From: Lingula anatina
Lineage: Eukaryota; Brachiopoda; Lingulata; Lingulida; Lingulidae
DNA: 36,662 nucleotides
Assembly (NCBI RefSeq): GCF_001039355.2
Contig: NW_019775560.1
Span: forward strand, 127,612 to 164,273
Direction: 5' to 3'
The notes below the pieces were generated by a model. It ran no database searches, was not told the origin of the DNA, and saw only the letters and a list, made by a program, of their open reading frames with translations. Shown here piece by piece: positions 10,432-21,592 of the stretch. A program made the position numbers and the translations under genes. Numbering within the stretch: position 1 is the first letter of the stretch; each line of letters starts with the position of its first letter.

Positions 10432-12069
10432 CTACGAATCGCATATGGTTCTGAACAAAAGGTGGGCCAGTGTCATTCCAGCATGACCTTGAAATTTGCG
10501 TGGGCCTCTCGGACACAGAAAATGTGTTTTGTCACAGTCGGTCTCTTTCATCGGGTTGAGAATATGAAAACCATCAACCATTTCTACTCCGTATTTTACC
10601 AGCTTCTCCCGGATCATTTCGTTAACAGCTGCAACCATGTAATCATTCGCATCACTTTCACCCCTCACCCTCGGCAGAATGTTTAAGTACAGTAAACGGA
10701 TATTTGCAGTTTTGGGATCCTCCCTTACCTTGCCAAGGAGGTCCACAAGCTTTCCAAAATCATGTTTTACAAGATTGGAGGCACTTCTAAAGATTAAATC
10801 ATGTATCCCAAATCCCATTAAAACCACATCATCTTTGGTAGCAGGCTTTTTTCTAAATCTAGAAGAAAGTGAACTGATTGCTTTTTCGCCATCAGAAGTA
10901 AAGGCAGCCCACATGTATATAGTATTGGTCAGACCTATAAGCCTTTTTTGGTAGGGAATATTGAGTGAGGAATTTTGCCTAGGTGTAGTGTGGCCTGCAT
11001 ATGAAGACATATGATGATGTTTCGACAACAATAGATTCAAGTAATTACTTGTAGCTCTAAGGTGTGAATCTCCAATGAATCTGAGAGTGGTTTTTCTATT
11101 GTAACAATCCCAAAGGTCTGCCTCATTCATAAACTGAAAAATACATTTTTCTTTAGTTCCCCATTTCCACTGTCCTCCAATTTTCCACCAGCGTCCATGC
11201 AGGTATTCCTCAATGGTTGCTCTGTCACAGTTTCTAAATACCTTCTGTTTCTCTGTATTCTCGTGGTAAAAATAGCTGAATGAATGGATTTTTTTGTGGA
11301 TTCTACAGGGGTATGGTAGTTTTTTTCCACTGGTATGGTGTCTAAACGCTTCAAAGTCCGTGTAATCTAAGTATACTGTACCTTGTATACTAGACTGAAC
11401 ATCACAATATGCGACGTAGGTTCCATTAAAGAAATCTCTCACCGGACACACCATGGATTCATTTCCTGTTACCTCAATTCGGAAATTACTTCCCCCAGTT
11501 GACAAAACGGTCTTATTTGTCGAGATCTTTGTACTTTCTTCTATTACGACATACATAATATGGGTTTTAGACATTGCCACGTTGACATCGTAACTGTAAC
11601 TGTAATTCACAGTCATGTTAGCGTAGCAACGTTTATTTTCAGCATTAGGGCTTAAACTCGACCAGGCACGCTCTAGTTGTTCCTTTTCAGGAATACCATT
11701 TCGAACCCAGTCTTTTTCTTCCGTAAGATCATCCTCTCGATACTCGTGGGTGATTTCACCTTTGAATGGACTCATATAGGGTTCTGTTGTTCTCCTAAAA
11801 TTCGACCAGGTACGCCTTAGTTGTTTCTTTTCAGAAACACCTTTTTCATTTCTGACCAAGCCGTGTACATCTATAGGCCTACGTCTGTTGGTCATTTCAT
11901 GCTTTAATTGAACCCAATCGGTTTTCTTTGCTTTCCTTGACGGCTGGATAGCAATATATGTTATATGGAATTCAAACCGAACCAAGGCAAAATATATAAA
12001 ATAACCAACGATTGCAAGTCCCATAATATAAAATGCGCCAGCACGACTTGTTAAAACACCTATTCCCAT
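10432..12069 (-). CDS. NXPE family / PC-esterase-like type II membrane protein
   Basis: This is an uninterrupted 545-aa frame starting at the ATG at 12069; the frame extends a few codons upstream only through a TTG. After a short N terminus there is one hydrophobic segment (AFYIMGLAIVGYFIYFALV, about residues 10-30) that looks like a signal anchor, so the rest should face the Golgi lumen or outside. The C-terminal half carries the PC-esterase signature: RFIGDSHLRATSNYL with G333-D334-S335-H336, a central LMGFGIHDLIF block, and DKTHFLC giving D513-x-x-H516. Ser, Asp and His in this arrangement form the catalytic triad of GDSL/PC-esterase enzymes. NXPE proteins are thought to act on glycans or the cell surface; the substrate here is unknown. 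The middle part has paired cysteines and N-glycosylation sequons (for example NKT, NGT). An upstream non-coding exon cannot be excluded. Confidence 0.85.
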   Translation of the reverse strand: MGIGVLTSRAGAFYIMGLAIVGYFIYFALVRFEFHITYIAIQPSRKAKKTDWVQLKHEMTNRRRPIDVHGLVRNEKGVSEKKQLRRTWSNFRRTTEPYMSPFKGEITHEYREDDLTEEKDWVRNGIPEKEQLERAWSSLSPNAENKRCYANMTVNYSYSYDVNVAMSKTHIMYVVIEESTKISTNKTVLSTGGSNFRIEVTGNESMVCPVRDFFNGTYVAYCDVQSSIQGTVYLDYTDFEAFRHHTSGKKLPYPCRIHKKIHSFSYFYHENTEKQKVFRNCDRATIEEYLHGRWWKIGGQWKWGTKEKCIFQFMNEADLWDCYNRKTTLRFIGDSHLRATSNYLNLLLSKHHHMSSYAGHTTPRQNSSLNIPYQKRLIGLTNTIYMWAAFTSDGEKAISSLSSRFRKKPATKDDVVLMGFGIHDLIFRSASNLVKHDFGKLVDLLGKVREDPKTANIRLLYLNILPRVRGESDANDYMVAAVNEMIREKLVKYGVEMVDGFHILNPMKETDCDKTHFLCPRGPRKFQGHAGMTLAHLLFRTICDS

Positions 12070-12849
12070 CTTTGTAAATATGGCGATAGTCAATGTTGTC
12101 TCTTGTTTTGAAACTCTCCTGTCGTTTGCCTATTATGGACGTTTTCTTTCACTATGATTTGCCTCGATCATTCTACACTGCATGTGCACGGCTTCTTGGC
12201 ATAATAGACCACGAACTACCACCTACAGGTTTCGTTCGGTAATGATCTGAATGATTCAGAAGCAAGTCTCTCCCAGCGTGAATATATGGATTGTTGAATT
12301 AATCTTTCCACTGACAGTTTTTATCTGTATATTTTCTTACCGTCTAATTTTACTAAGGAGCCTTCTTCAGGACAAAATGGCCATGCGCTCATGTCCTAAT
12401 GCTGAGTTGTATTCATTGAACAATTATCCTATGACTGTAAATACAGTCTTTTCATTTATGATTATAGGCCTATAACACACTGCCGGCTGCATTATGCAAA
12501 CTCATGTACCACCATTTGTTTTAAATTTTAATTTGCTCAAAATGTTTCACTGATATAAAGTGAATACTTTATGGTTTTAATGTGACCACAATATGCGGGT
12601 GGATTCTTATAACGAGCTATTTTTCAAAAAGTGTGTTTAGGAGTGCCAGTTATAATCTATACTCCCTTTACCAAAAGAGTGTCACCCTAACGCAATGCGT
12701 AAACTGATACAGAAAATCACATTCTTAGAGGATTTTTCACTAATATTTACTGATTGTTCAACCAATGGATAAACTAACCATATAGTTTTTTTTTAATCAA
12801 GCCATATTTTAGCATTCTGTACAGTATCTTCTGGATTGGAGGACACACC
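12070..12849. other. Upstream flank of the NXPE-like gene; no gene seen
   Basis: This stretch lies 5' of the minus-strand NXPE-like gene and should hold its promoter. I see no recognisable coding exon or repeat family. Confidence 0.4.
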
Positions 12850-13190
12850 TGTCTTGTCTGTGCGTGGAGTCAAAATAGTTCTGGAACGTTTGCGCAGTGA
12901 TAGCGTTCCATATGCGATGCAAAGATATAGTATAGTATGCAGTGGAAAGATTTTTTGCAGTGTTTTTCCCTCAGTTATCCAGTTTTGAGGATATCCTACG
13001 CATTCTTAATGAGGTTGTAATCTAAGAATTGAGATGGCCATTGGGAACGGTGGGGGGGGGGGGGGGTTGGATCTGGTTCGCATATTACCAGTCTGCTGTT
13101 GCGTTGGCTGTACGTAGAATAGTATTGTCATGCTGAAACATAAATGGGTGATCATGGTCCCCAAAGATATCCTGAACAGAACTCCTAAAG
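12850..13190 (-). pseudogene. Tc1/mariner-type transposase remnant
   Basis: Read on the minus strand, about 13175-13085 encodes QDIFGDHDHPFMFQHDNT followed by RTANATADW. This resembles the catalytic GDxxxxFQHDNxPxHTA stretch of Tc1/mariner transposases. After a frame change the strand continues WPSQFLDYNLIKNA then DILK, a decayed form of WPSQSPDLNPIExxWDILK, which holds the last acidic residue of the DDE/D triad. Stops, a frameshift and a run of 15 G (plus strand 13052-13066) interrupt it. No terminal inverted repeats were found by eye, so the limits are approximate. It is not a functional gene. Confidence 0.72.
13052..13066. repeat. Poly-G run (15 bases)
   Basis: Fifteen consecutive G follow a T at 13051. 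The run sits inside the transposase remnant and separates its two recognisable blocks. Its true length is easily misread by sequencing. Confidence 0.9.
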
Positions 13191-13550
13191 TTGCCCGGAG
13201 ACCCGCCAACTCCTCACCAGAAACTTTGTCACAACCAGCACAATCTTCACTAACACAATCTCAAATTGGCTACTTCAAATCAGTTGTCAAATAGCCACAC
13301 CAAATTCCGAAAACTGAATTCAGACACCAGAAGCATTCATTTCAGAGTAAAAAGGCCTTGAGAAAAAGCAAACTACTCTGAGACAGGGCTGACATCATTC
13401 TCTTTTTAAAAGTCCTTAACCGCACTGTCAGTACACCGTACAAAGATCACGTGATCGACAAAATGGAGGCTTTTGGACACGGCTAACCCTGGCTGCTACA
13501 CTCGCTGTTTCATGACGGTTCATGACGTTTTTAAACAAAGAAAACCAAAC

Positions 13551-16500
13551 ATGTTGTCAGCGTTAAAATGTTTCAAGGCAACAGGGGTGTCACAGGCACT
13601 ACGCCGTAATTTTGTGTCAAGGGGAACATGTTTGAAAGTATGCGTTTGAGAGAAGATAAATGTAAAATAATATATGCTAGCATTGATAATGAAAGTGACA
13701 CGTAAACCGTAGTGGTACAGTACTGACACTGGCAGTGGCGGCATTTTGTGATGTTTGTGTAATTGATATCTGTAACAATGCATCAGCTATTAAAAGTACT
13801 ACAGTTGCGTGCTGTATAGGGGTTTGTTCCGTTAATATGTTCAAGTTTTTCAAGTGGAGCAATATATTTAATTGCAAGTTTTTGGCAAATGGTCGTAAAT
13901 AATTTAGAAAATCAATCTTTCTTTTAATTTTGATATCTCTCGAGTTCATCTTTCAAAATGAACTCATAAATCAACTGAGAAATCATCTCGTTGTTATATG
14001 ATTTTATACCACAGCATACTGTATATGTTAATTATATTATAATTTTTCAATTTTTAGAACAACATATTTCTGATGGGTAGTCCAGGCTCAGGGAAGACCA
14101 CAGTGGGCAGACTGCTGGGGGACAGGCTGGGGAAGAGAGTGATTGACGTGGACAATGACCACCTGGAATCCTACTGGAATATGTCCGTGGCTGACAAGGT
14201 GAACATCACAGACCGTTAGGGGAGGGGGGTGCTTTTTTAATACACGATTGATGATGTCAGATTAATCTCTCAATTTTAATGTGATTGAGTACATTTGTGT
14301 TTCTCAAAAAAATCATTGCTTATGAATTTAAGTTCTGATTGCTTTTAAAAAAGACAAAAAATAGATAAATAAATAAAGATACATGATTAAAATTGCTAAT
14401 TTAAAGATATGATATTGATGGTTTAGAAAATCAAAATATTAAAACAAATAATTTTGTTATAATCAGTAACAATCTTTTCATTATAGCTGCAACAGGTAGG
14501 TGGAGATCAGTTTCTCCAAGATGAAGGAGAGGCTCTCTTAAACCTCAGGGCAGAGGACAGCATAATTTCCCTCTCTGGGTCTAACCCCATGCACCCTGCT
14601 GCCATGGAACACATACAGAGGACAGGCATGGTGATCTTTCTGGACGTCCAGCATGATAACATCGTGGACAGACTGGAGAGGATGAAGGTCAACCGTATAG
14701 TAGGTCAGGGACGGGGAGTCCCCATGATTGATATACTGAAGTATCGGCAGCAGTTTTATGAAGGAAATTATGATTTGAGGATATTGTGTGAGGATGGAGA
14801 AACACAAGAAAGTATCGCTGATAAGATTGTGAAGTCACTAGGTGAATTTAAGTCCCCTCCTCACAGATATACTTCAACTAGATCTAATTTGGGTAAAGGA
14901 AGTGCAGAAAATCATAAATCTTTTTGTGATGTAGTTTTAGAAGGTTTGGCCCCAGATAAGGGACTGTACATCAGAAATGGCGCCTTCCCAAAATTTACAC
15001 CTGGAGAACTTCAGCGGCTGCTCCCTCTCAGTTACCAAGAAAGGGCCCTTAGGATACTGGAAAAGTGGATCCATCCTGATGACCTTCACCCCAGGTTGCT
15101 AGGTAACATGATAAACAATGCATATTCTTTGTCTAGTTTTAATTGCCATAAGGTATTCCCACTGGTGCATCTCCGTGGCAACCAGTATTTGATGGAGTTA
15201 TTCCACGGACCTACTGCCTCTTTCAAGGACGCTGCACTGCAGTTAATGCCACAATTCTTCCAGCATTCTTTGGATACAAAAGAAGACTCAAATACAAGGT
15301 GACTGTTGTTGATGATTTTAAATCACAAAATTTAATCAAAATTTATTAAAAAGAACCAAGAGGTTGGCTGTTTGAGAAAAAAAAGCACGTATAATTTTTT
15401 TGTTTGTTGTTCTTCAAAGAAAATTTAAAATATTGTTTGTTTTCAGAGATATGATTTTTTGTCTTCCCTTTTAAGGTATCCTCCCTTCTGTAGAAACAAA
15501 CTTGTATACCACTGTAGGATGAATCAATAATATTTTATATGACTTCAAATGCCATGTTACAAGATATTTTCACTGCAATAAAATATTTACAAGAATTTTA
15601 AATATATGACATGGCACACAATATTTCATTTTGTTGCAGATATTAAATCATAGATCTCTGTCAAGGATAAATGTTTAGTTGTAAAACATGATATTCCATC
15701 TGTTTGCAGGTATCTCATACTAGTGGCGACATCTGGTGACACAGGAGGGGCTGTGTTAGATGGCTTTGCAAAACACGCAGGTACAAAAGACACCTCATAC
15801 TGCAACTACATTGATTTCTCCCACAGTCAAGATTTATTTTAAGCCTAACTGATGAAAATTTCTATTTAATTACCGTTTGAATGTGTAAACAAGCCTGCAG
15901 ATGCAGTTGATAACTTTCAAAAGATTAATTAGTTTTGCAATACAGATTTTCCTCTTTATCCCCATTCTCAGTCTGATTAATTAAACTGGTGACTGAGACT
16001 TAAACTCTAGGCCCCTAAACATTCAAGAATTTTTCCTGTGGCCAATATAGGATACTGTATTGTATAATTTTACAGTCACTGTGGTTGTATTAAGATTCGG
16101 ACATCTTAGGTATTGTACAAAGCTTGTGTGCCAGTACATGTGTATGTGTTTACACTTACAAACAAATCTTATTATCTATCAGTCTAATTGCTATTTCAAT
16201 CACAAACAATATTACCAAGTACATTTACTATGATTTAATTTCATGTATTGATGGATATTATTTTAGGACCTAGAGTAGGAGTGATGGTTCTGTATCCTAA
16301 CCAAGGTATTAGTCCAATACAAAAACTTCAGATGACATCCATGACTGGTGACAGAGTTTCTGTGGTCGGTAAGTTTTTATACAGAACTTCTGATTTTTAA
16401 TAATAATAATAATTTAATTGAACACCAAATGCAGATATTGCAATGACAGTTACAGACTTAAAATCTACTACCTCTGATTTTACAAAAAACATATAGTATA

Positions 16501-19082
16501 TATATAAAGGGTTTCAGTACATTATGTCAAATATAACATGATAATTCTACAAACTTATTATCATCTCTGACTTCAGTTTCTCTTTGCAGTACATTTGAAT
16601 GTATTTTGAAAAGCAGATTACTATATTCATTTACTGTTGGTATCACAATTTGAAGTTGTCAAGTGAATAAAACTCAGCTTTTATTTTATTGTTGTTTCCA
16701 GGAGTAGAAAGTGACTTTGATTTCTGCCAGTCAACTGTCAAGAAGATCATCAGTAACCCAGATATGGCAGACAAACTTTTGGAGAGTTTTGGGTGCAAAC
16801 TAAGGTGAGACAATGAAATAAGAAGGTTTTGTTTAACACCAATGCTTTTTTAAAATTTAATATTTTTAACCCAACAGTTTCTCAGAAATAAGGGTATTTT
16901 GGTTTTCTGTTTGAAACTTACAGATTGGTTTCAGCTATGCTAAATAACAGATTCATCATGATACATTAACTCATTCTATAAATTTGTTTGTATACAAAAA
17001 ACATCGGGTAGAAACATTTCCTGGAAATTTTTTGATACTTTTCCCTTTAAGTCCTTTATGTCAAATACTTAGGCTTCATTCACATGCAATGTCTATTTTC
17101 TAAATTCTATTTTCTATTCGCGGTATGTCTTATGATCACGGTCTGTGCCCTGAATATCCCGCGGCGTAATTACTGGCAGCGCGAGCCAGTTACTATAATT
17201 TACTATAAGTAACTGGCTCGCGCTGCCAGTAATTACGCGGCGGGATATTCAGGGCACAGACCGTGATCATAAGATAGCGCGAATAGAAAATAGATTTTTA
17301 GAAAATAGACATTCCATGTGAACGAAGCCTCAAACATCTCTTCTATTGAAACCACAATTAACAAGCACATTTTCTGATTTAATTTTCTTCATTGAGATTG
17401 TTCAGATGTATTTTCTTTAAAGGAATATTTTATTGAAAAATAAGTACCCTTTCCTTTTATCTCCACTTGCAGTGCTGCAAACTCTATTAACTGGGGTCGT
17501 CTGCTGCCACAAACAGTGTATCATATCACAGCCTACCTGGACCTGGTGCAGACGTCTGGCATCAAGATGGGAGAAATGGTGGACTTGTGTATTCCAACTG
17601 GAAACTTTGGGAATATTCTCACTGCTTTTTATGCAAGGGTAAGATACGCTCGGGGAAGTACGTATTTGGGGGATTTCTGTCCTCTTTTTATGTGAAAAAT
17701 AAAGTTAGGAAAGTTGTTAAGTATTTTTAGACGTGCAGAAATGGGATAATTTTATTTGAGATTATGGGGGGATAAAGTTTAATGTTTAGGCAGCATTTTA
17801 AGTCACTATGAAAATATTTTATGCAATTAATTCTGCTCAGAGCAGTTGAGCAATTGGTTTTATTTAGCTGATACCTATCAAATGTGCTGTTGAGTTGGTC
17901 TTCCATTTCTTCATTTATTTGATTTTTTTTGTATATTTTAGGAAATGGGTGTGCCGATACACAGATTAATCCTAGCCTCCAATGTCAACAACATTCTGAC
18001 GGAATTCTTCACAACAGGGAGGTACAATCTAAGAAATCAGCACTTACGCCAGACAATCTCGCCTGCCATTGACATCCTAAAATCTTCCAATCTGGAAAGG
18101 TTTCTGTATCACATGACTGATGGAGACTTTGATCAGATCAAGGAGTGGTATTCCCAGTTGGACAAAGATGGCCACTTCACTGTTCCAACAGAGGTATTAT
18201 ATAAACACATGGAAATAAATCAGCTTAGATTCGCTCAGTTGATTGCCTTACTAATACTATGTTGGATTATATTATACTGTCTAGTAATAATAACTATATA
18301 AATGTAATGGATTGATTTTATTGATATAGTAGAATAAAGCACATCAGTTAGCCTCCCCCCCACCCACCCACCCACACACACACACACATATCTTATCTGA
18401 GGTGTCTGAATGCCATCTAACGTTTTACGATATTTTGCTTACATTACAGCTCGTTAACAAGATGCAGGACATCATTAAAGTTGACTGGTGTAGTGAAGAG
18501 GACTGCAAGAGTGCAATGAGGGACACATTTCAGGAAACAGGCAAGTCTGTTTTATTTATATTTAATTTATGAATCCAAGAGTATTGATGGGGTAGAGTTT
18601 GAGCGAGTTGATGCAATTTATTTGGGGTATCAATTCAAGGGTGTAAGAACCCCATTTTGACACAAATTTTTACACTCACTGAATCTATCTATTATGTACT
18701 CTTCTGGTTGTAATAAATCCAAGTTCCCATCAACTCTTAATCTGTCATTCCAGGCTATCTGCTAGACCCCCACACTGCAGTAGGGAAAGTAATAGCAGAC
18801 CGGTTCAACCAAGGAGACAGACCAGTGGTCATAGCCTCTACAGCTCACTATGGGAAGTTTGCACAGGACGTTTACTCAGCCATTAACAAAGATGACGGTA
18901 GATTGGATTTAAACCCTGCGGAACTGTTTGAGGAACTTGGCGCCAGGCATCCCAGACCTGCTATGCACTGGACCCTGGGGAATGTGGTAGAAAAAGCCCC
19001 AGTGCACAGAACTGTGTGTGGAGCAGATGTGAGGGAAATAGAGCAAGAACTGGAGAAATTTGTAGAAAAATGTTGGCGCTGA
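13551..19082 (+). CDS. THNSL1: Threonine synthase-like 1 (shikimate-kinase-like domain plus PLP domain)
   Basis: Ten exons join in frame to 717 aa: 13551-13637, 14058-14198, 14487-15298, 15710-15780, 16267-16368, 16702-16804, 17473-17638, 17942-18193, 18450-18540 and 18754-19082. Exon 1 encodes a basic, Ser/Arg-rich leader lacking acidic residues (MLSALKCFKATGVSQALRR), a likely mitochondrial presequence. Next comes a shikimate-kinase-like domain with the P-loop GSPGSGKTT at 36-44 and DVDND. From about residue 170 the fold-type II PLP domain begins: HGPTASFKDAAL holds the expected PLP lysine K323, ATSGDTGGAV is the phosphate-binding loop, and PTGNFGNI follows. Order and length match vertebrate THNSL1. 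Animals do not make threonine, so the true substrate is unclear. The intron after 18540 starts with GC (CAG|GCAAGT). Exon 1 is the least certain part. Confidence 0.92.
17071..17330. mobile_element. Foldback MITE (long near-perfect inverted repeat) in a THNSL1 intron
   Basis: The left end reads AGGCTTCATTCACATGCAAT and the right end is its near reverse complement (ATTCCATGTGAACGAAGCCT). The two arms match over about 120 bp each, nearly to the centre, which lies at ACTATAATTTACTATAAGT around 17200. The element has no coding capacity and lies in the intron between 16804 and 17473. I could not find a clear target-site duplication, so the transposon superfamily stays open. Confidence 0.88.
18355..18388. 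repeat. C-rich / (CA)n microsatellite
   Basis: A C run followed by CCCA units and then (CA)n lies in the THNSL1 intron between the exons ending at 18193 and starting at 18450. Confidence 0.9.
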
Positions 19083-20691
19083 AGTTATCCTTTAACATAT
19101 GACATGCCACTGCATGGATGGTGTGAAAGGAAATTGAGAATGAAATGGCAAGAACTTGAAACCAAGGGGTATCGATAGCAATTTCAAGTCTCAGTATCTG
19201 GAATAATGTACTCCTCTACATGTAGGTGGCCAACTTTTATGAATTACAGGACATCACAACTTTTGATGGCAAAATGGATTTGGTTACAACTCCAGGTGCG
19301 GGTGCTGTATACAGTTCAGCAAGATTTTATTAAATGGACCAGAAGAGGAAAGCAGTTTGCTAACATATACCACTGTATAGAACTGAAGCCATTTGTCAAA
19401 AGACGTCAACAGAATTTCTCATTCTTAAAAGAAAAAGAATACAATTGAAGTATTGATAAGCAGTATAAGGATATTTATTTCAAGAAATGAATTATTATAT
19501 TTAAGAGATACTGTCAACCACTAACAATCAAAATACCATTTTTGGTAAAGTTTTACTTCATAATTACAAATTTAACACCCACCACCATGAAATATGTGAA
19601 TAATAAAGCTGGAAAAAAAACCCACTATTATGTTATTAAAACAATCATTGACAAAATTAACATCAAAAACAGAAGTGAAAACCTTTGATAAATAATTAAA
19701 TTGCATATGATAATAATAAGGTTTATAAATACTGTGGACATCTGCAGTTAATGCATTTGCCACTTGTAATTCAGTTTTTTTATTTTAGAAAATAAATGTT
19801 ATAATAAACCCAACTTTCTCAAAGATTTTTTTTACTAAAAAACTGGCACCAATTTGCATAATACCCTCAACTTCAATAAATTAATGAGGGGCAGAATTAT
19901 CAGCATTGGGAGAGGCACGGTTTAATTAGACGGATGGGGGTACAGAGAAAATAATCACCTCATCTATGCATTCTAGGCACATCATCGCAAAAAGACAATT
20001 CAAGTGCCCCTCTTGATCTGCCTTTAAAACACACAGCAAACAGGTTACTCAATACATTCGACATCTTAACCACTGAATAACATTGAAAAATTAAATGTTT
20101 CGCGAGTGTTGATGAAAAAGAAAATAACTTTAATAAAAATGAAATCTAATTATAATTTTAAGCACCTTCCTACACATTTGACTCTTAAGCTCAAAGAATC
20201 ACACTTGATCAAACACTAAGGAACTAATTTTTGAAATTGTCCACTCTTTAACTAATGTCTAAGGTTACTGAAGCACACAATTTTCTCTTACTAGCCAATA
20301 AATTTCTACCAACTCAATGAAAAGTTAGCGTAAAAAATTCCTGCATTTTCTTATGCAAATTTCAATCAAATTATTCATCATTTGCTGATATTTATATGGA
20401 CTTAAGTTCTGTTTCAAACATAAACACTGTCCAGAACAGGTATAAGATTTCACTTTTCACTTTCTACACTTAGATATACCTAATAAAGCTTTCGGGCACT
20501 CCGTGACCTTCCTCAGTTTGTGTTTGCTTTAATTTAGTGTAGAAACTGAAAAAGTTTAATCTTATAGGTTATCAACAAATGGCACAGATGAATTCCCATC
20601 AAAATCCTGTCCAGAACATGTTGTAAATCCCTTATAACAGCATTGAACAGGTGTGTACAGTGCTATCTTTGTGGGATCCTATATTGTTTCT
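19083..20691. other. Convergent 3' flanks of THNSL1 and the MYND gene; no gene seen
   Basis: The two genes end facing each other here. AATAAA at 19602-19607 is a plausible plus-strand polyadenylation signal for THNSL1, 520 bp after the stop. An 80-codon frame near 19206-19448 has no recognisable content and I treat it as 3' UTR. The inverted-repeat element near 20427-20618 is described separately. Confidence 0.5.
20427..20618 (-). repeat. Inverted-repeat element with a hammerhead-ribozyme-like core
   Basis: Two arms of about 29 bp pair imperfectly: 20442-20470 and 20536-20565, on the minus strand ending in TTTCTACACT and starting AGTGTAGAAAGTG. The loop, read on the minus strand, contains CTGAGGA (20516-20510), a self-complementary stretch GGTCAC-GGA-GTGCCC with one mismatch, then GAAA. 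That is the order CUGANGA, stem II, GAAA of hammerhead ribozymes. Stem III is poor as drawn. Copies of CTGTCCAGAACA flank the structure at 20427 and 20607. It may be a decayed retroelement end. Confidence 0.4.
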
Positions 20692-21592
20692 TCACTCCAG
20701 CAGGGATTCCTTGTGTTCAACCTTGTGCTTTATTTTCCAATCTTTCACTGAAAAAGAAAAGGTGAATATCATATAACACATGAATAATCACCATCATCAG
20801 CTGCTTCAAAGTTGGAATTTCAGTTGAAATGTTGCAAAACAGGTAATGATACCATACAACAAACAATACCATCAATACCTGTTGCAAACTGAGAAATGTA
20901 GTTGATATGTTATGTATATTCCTTACCTTGACACTCCCTACCACAGTAGTATCTTGCATTCTTCACATTCTCCTGCTTACATCTGTGGAAAACAACACAG
21001 AAAGAACAGTCAGCTGACTAGCAACTGAATCTGATCATCAATTGCATTTTAAATGCAACCAGTTTTAGTAGGACACATAAGAATCTTTCAATATATCCTT
21101 GTTAGAAATATGACTTTAGGTTGACAAAAAAAAGTAGGGAGAAATAGCTTGGTGCATGACTCTCTGATCAGGGGTCTGGGGGCTTCTTGAGGGGGCAAAC
21201 CAACAAGAAGAAAGCCGATTTCTATTTTTAAATTGCAAAAATAAACCACGTCTGTTATTAATAGTTCTAACCTTCTAATACTAATTAAAATAGATGAAAA
21301 TTATCAAGCACAAGCCGAAAAACTTTCATACTTTGATAATTTTCATCTATGATCCAACTACTGAACATTTTTGCTCTTTAAAATAGTTTAGAAATCACTT
21401 ACTTCTGGCATTTCTTGTATGTCTTGGCAGTCTGTTCCCTATTCCCACAGCTTGCACACTCTTTTCTGGCATTCTTCCTCTTCTCTTCCTCAGAGTTAGG
21501 GGAGCTGGTCCTCGGGGAGTTGCTCCTCACATTGCTGGCATCCTCAGCTACTTCAGAGGACTCTGAGGTCACTTCTCTTTCTTTTTCTTTTA
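20692..21592 (-). other. MYND-type zinc finger region of the preceding gene
   Basis: The finger is split over three exons (21592-21403, 20982-20927, 20747-20692). Ligand pairs in order are C-x2-C (CASC), C-x2-C (CQKC), C-x3-C (CGREC) and H-x3-H (HKVEH). Typical MYND domains end H-x3-C, so the last ligand is changed to His. W and K residues around it (VKDWKIKHK) agree with the family pattern of W..HK after the CQ. Confidence 0.85.

Noticed and set aside
10294-10686. 130-codon plus-strand frame
   Set aside because: It lies mostly antisense to the end of the NXPE-like coding region and shows no motif.
12070-12093. Eight-codon N-terminal extension of the NXPE-like protein
   Set aside because: It would start with TTG; the in-frame ATG at 12069 directly precedes the membrane anchor.
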